DNA of 8,086 nucleotides from an uncultured Treponema sp. (lineage in GTDB: Bacteria; Spirochaetota; Spirochaetia; Treponematales; Treponemataceae). This document shows, one piece after another, positions 6,795 to 8,086 of the stretch. Below the pieces are notes generated by a model. It saw only the letters and a program-made list of their open reading frames with translations, did no database searches and was not told the DNA's origin. The number at the start of each line of letters is the position of its first letter. Positions within the stretch are counted from its first letter, which is position 1. The stretch is from the NCBI GenBank assembly GCA_937891125.1, contig CALAEZ010000198.1:1-8086 (forward strand), read 5' to 3'. Position numbers and translations under genes: made by a program.

Positions 6795-6823
6795 AGCATA
6801 CCACGTAAAATGGCAGTTTTCAA
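6795..6823 (-). promoter_or_regulatory. Candidate promoter of the cyclase gene, giving a leaderless mRNA
   Basis: On the minus strand TTGAAA (6823-6818; 5 of 6), a 17-nt spacer and TATGCT (6800-6795; 4 of 6) are followed by seven bases and then the ATG at 6787. Transcription from this promoter would start at or next to the A of that ATG. The alternative ATG at 6799 lies inside the -10 hexamer and would not be transcribed. Confidence 0.55.
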
Positions 6824-6880
6824 TGTTTTTTTATGGATACGGCAGGAGAAGCGTGCGTAAGAATCGATTTTGCGGGCTGT

Positions 6881-6909
6881 TTGCACCTCTGTTTTGCTTG
6901 TGCTATACT
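6881..6909 (+). promoter_or_regulatory. Candidate extended -10 promoter of ruvB with almost no leader
   Basis: TATACT (6904-6909) preceded by TGC forms an extended -10. TTGCAC (6881-6886) sits at 17-nt spacing as a weak -35. Transcription would start about 6916-6917, only 3-4 nt before the ATG at 6920. No Shine-Dalgarno precedes that ATG. No LexA-type box (CTGT-N8-ACAG or GAAC-N4-GTTC) is visible in the 132 nt between the two divergent genes. Confidence 0.55.
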
Positions 6910-6919
6910 CTGTTTCATT

Positions 6920-8029
6920 ATGGAAGCAAAAGATGGCTTGGTGATATTTGGAGATGTGACACGAGATGCTCGCTCGACCGTGCAATCGCACCTCACGCGC
7001 GCAGATGTGCCCGACAGCACGGACGGAGACGTGCAAGAGGGTAAAATCCGTCCGCAGTTTTTGTCTGATTTTTTAGGGCAGAGCGCCATAAAGGAAAACC
7101 TGTCAGTCTTTATACATGCCGCGCGCGCGCGTAAGGAGCCGCTTGACCATCTTTTTTTAATGGGGCCGCCGGGACTCGGCAAAACGACGCTTGCAGAAAT
7201 TACCGCCCGGGAGCTGGGCTCTGATTTTAAGGTGACGAGCGCGCCGGCGCTTGATAAGCCCAAGGATCTCGCTGGCATCCTCTCTACCATTACCGAGCGC
7301 ACGGTGTTTTTTATCGACGAGATTCATCGCCTAAAGCCAGCTATCGAAGAAATGCTTTACATTGCGATGGAAGATTACGAGCTTGACTGGGTAATCGGGC
7401 AGGGAGCGGCGGCGCGCACCGTGCGCATTCCGATTCCGCCGTTTACGCTGGTGGGAGCGACGACAAAAACAGAAATGGTAAGCCCGCCGCTTCGCAGCCG
7501 CTTTGGCATAAACTTAAAGTTTAACTATTACACAAATGAAGAGCTTTCCCGCATTATGAAGCGTACGGCGGGCATCCTAGGCGTAGACATTGCCGATGAT
7601 GCCGCCCTGCTTCTGTCACAGTGTTCGCGTGGCACGCCTCGTGTGGCAAACCGCCTGGTGCGCCGTATGCGTGATTTTGCGCAGGTCGGCGGCAGCATGC
7701 TCATTACGCGTGACATCGTGCAGTCAGGCTTAAAGCGGCTGGGTATCGATGAGCTGGGGCTTGAAAAAGCCGACCGCGACATTCTGCTTTCAATCATACA
7801 AAAGTTTTCTGGCGGTCCTGTCGGCGCAGATACGCTTGCCATCAGTGTAGGCGAAAGCATGGACACGCTTATGGACTACTATGAGCCGTATTTGATTCAG
7901 CAGGGGCTTTTGCAGCGCACTCCGCGCGGCCGCATCGTAACGCCTGCTGCATACGAGCATTTGGGCCTGCCGTCACTTCTGCGCGCCGCCCCGCCTGAAC
8001 GCGAGGCAGGGCAGGGAAGCCTGTTCTAG
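6920..8029 (+). CDS. ruvB: Holliday junction branch migration ATPase RuvB
   Basis: A 369-residue AAA+ motor that, as a hexamer with RuvA, drives branch migration of Holliday junctions in recombination and repair. The conserved core begins at IRPQFLSDFLGQ (from residue 43). Walker A is GPPGLGKTT (82-90), Walker B FFIDEIH with D133-E134, sensor 1 GATT (179-182), arginine-finger region LRSRFG (191-196), and sensor 2 in GTPRVANR (R241). The C-terminal winged helix has FSGGPVGADTLA and YLIQQGLLQRTPRGR. All catalytic residues are present. About 42 residues precede the conserved core, more than the ~20 of E. coli RuvB. The frame is open back to an ATG at 6833, but that reading has no ribosome site, would translate through the promoter, and adds a cysteine-rich stretch unlike RuvB, so I use ATG 6920. 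ruvA and ruvC are not in the window. Confidence 0.95.
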   Translation: MEAKDGLVIFGDVTRDARSTVQSHLTRADVPDSTDGDVQEGKIRPQFLSDFLGQSAIKENLSVFIHAARARKEPLDHLFLMGPPGLGKTTLAEITARELGSDFKVTSAPALDKPKDLAGILSTITERTVFFIDEIHRLKPAIEEMLYIAMEDYELDWVIGQGAAARTVRIPIPPFTLVGATTKTEMVSPPLRSRFGINLKFNYYTNEELSRIMKRTAGILGVDIADDAALLLSQCSRGTPRVANRLVRRMRDFAQVGGSMLITRDIVQSGLKRLGIDELGLEKADRDILLSIIQKFSGGPVGADTLAISVGESMDTLMDYYEPYLIQQGLLQRTPRGRIVTPAAYEHLGLPSLLRAAPPEREAGQGSLF

Positions 8030-8063
8030 GCAGGGCAACCGTACATAATTACAAGCACAATCA

Positions 8064-8084
8064 GCCTGTAGCAGGCGAGCCTGC
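8064..8084 (+). terminator. Possible start of a terminator or repeat after ruvB
   Basis: Two mutually exclusive short hairpins can form: GCCTG (8064-8068) with CAGGC (8072-8076), or GCAGG (8071-8075) with CCTGC (8080-8084). The window ends at 8086, before any T run could be seen, so a terminator is only a guess. Confidence 0.25.
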
Positions 8085-8086
8085 GG

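Noticed and set aside
6833..6919. Upstream ATG giving a 398-residue RuvB
   Set aside because: No ribosome site, it translates through the likely promoter, and the extra 29 residues (cysteine-rich, hydrophobic) are not RuvB-like.
6788..7036. N-terminal extension of the cyclase reading frame (83 residues before MKKIM)
   Set aside because: It is antisense to the ruvB 5' region and to both promoters, and the receiver domain begins exactly at MKKIMIVDDE.
6820..7302. 160-codon open frame antisense to ruvB
   Set aside because: Low-complexity shadow of the ruvB coding sequence, with no recognisable motif.
1..8086. CRISPR array, tRNA or rRNA genes, insertion sequence
   Set aside because: No direct repeats with regular spacers, no cloverleaf-like segment and no transposase-like frame seen on either strand.

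Overview
The window looks like metagenome-derived DNA. From about position 1100 to the end it reads as one coherent genome, most likely a Treponema-like spirochaete. The basis is the GluRS and RuvB protein style, the class III FBPase, and two-component c-di-GMP proteins with short intergenic gaps. This assignment comes from remembered family resemblance, not a search. The first ~1.1 kb does not fit that genome. Positions 1-~246 encode an internal piece of a Bacteroidales-type methionyl-tRNA synthetase. It abuts, in a different frame, the C-terminal part of a polytopic membrane protein of clostridial (Lachnospiraceae-like) style (~248-1090), which in turn abuts the C-terminal third of a class III fructose-1,6-bisphosphatase (~1104-1478). 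Three truncated genes of three apparent origins, with no insertion element at either seam, suggest a chimeric assembly more than real gene transfer.

Layout after the seams: the fbp 3' end is followed 13 nt later by an MFS transporter (1492-2682). The transporter converges on, and overlaps by 11 nt, a response regulator with an HD-GYP c-di-GMP phosphodiesterase output (3715-2672, minus). A 101-nt divergent promoter region separates this from gltX (3817-5391), which ends in a good intrinsic terminator (5411-5454). Converging on gltX is a response regulator with a GGDEF diguanylate cyclase output (6787-5477, minus). A 132-nt divergent region then leads to ruvB (6920-8029). The window ends in a short GC-rich inverted repeat.

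Two themes tie the region together. First, an opposed pair of c-di-GMP enzymes, one that makes the messenger and one that breaks it down, flanks a housekeeping tRNA synthetase gene. Both carry similar N-terminal receiver domains, and no histidine kinase is visible nearby. Second, the cyclase and ruvB both appear to have promoters so close to the start codon that their mRNAs would be leaderless or nearly so, which fits the lack of Shine-Dalgarno sequences there.

The most interesting protein-level observation is the C-terminal third of the diguanylate cyclase. It looks like a second, degenerate cyclase domain that has lost GGDEF and the metal-binding aspartate but keeps an RxxD motif exactly where the inhibitory c-di-GMP site would be.
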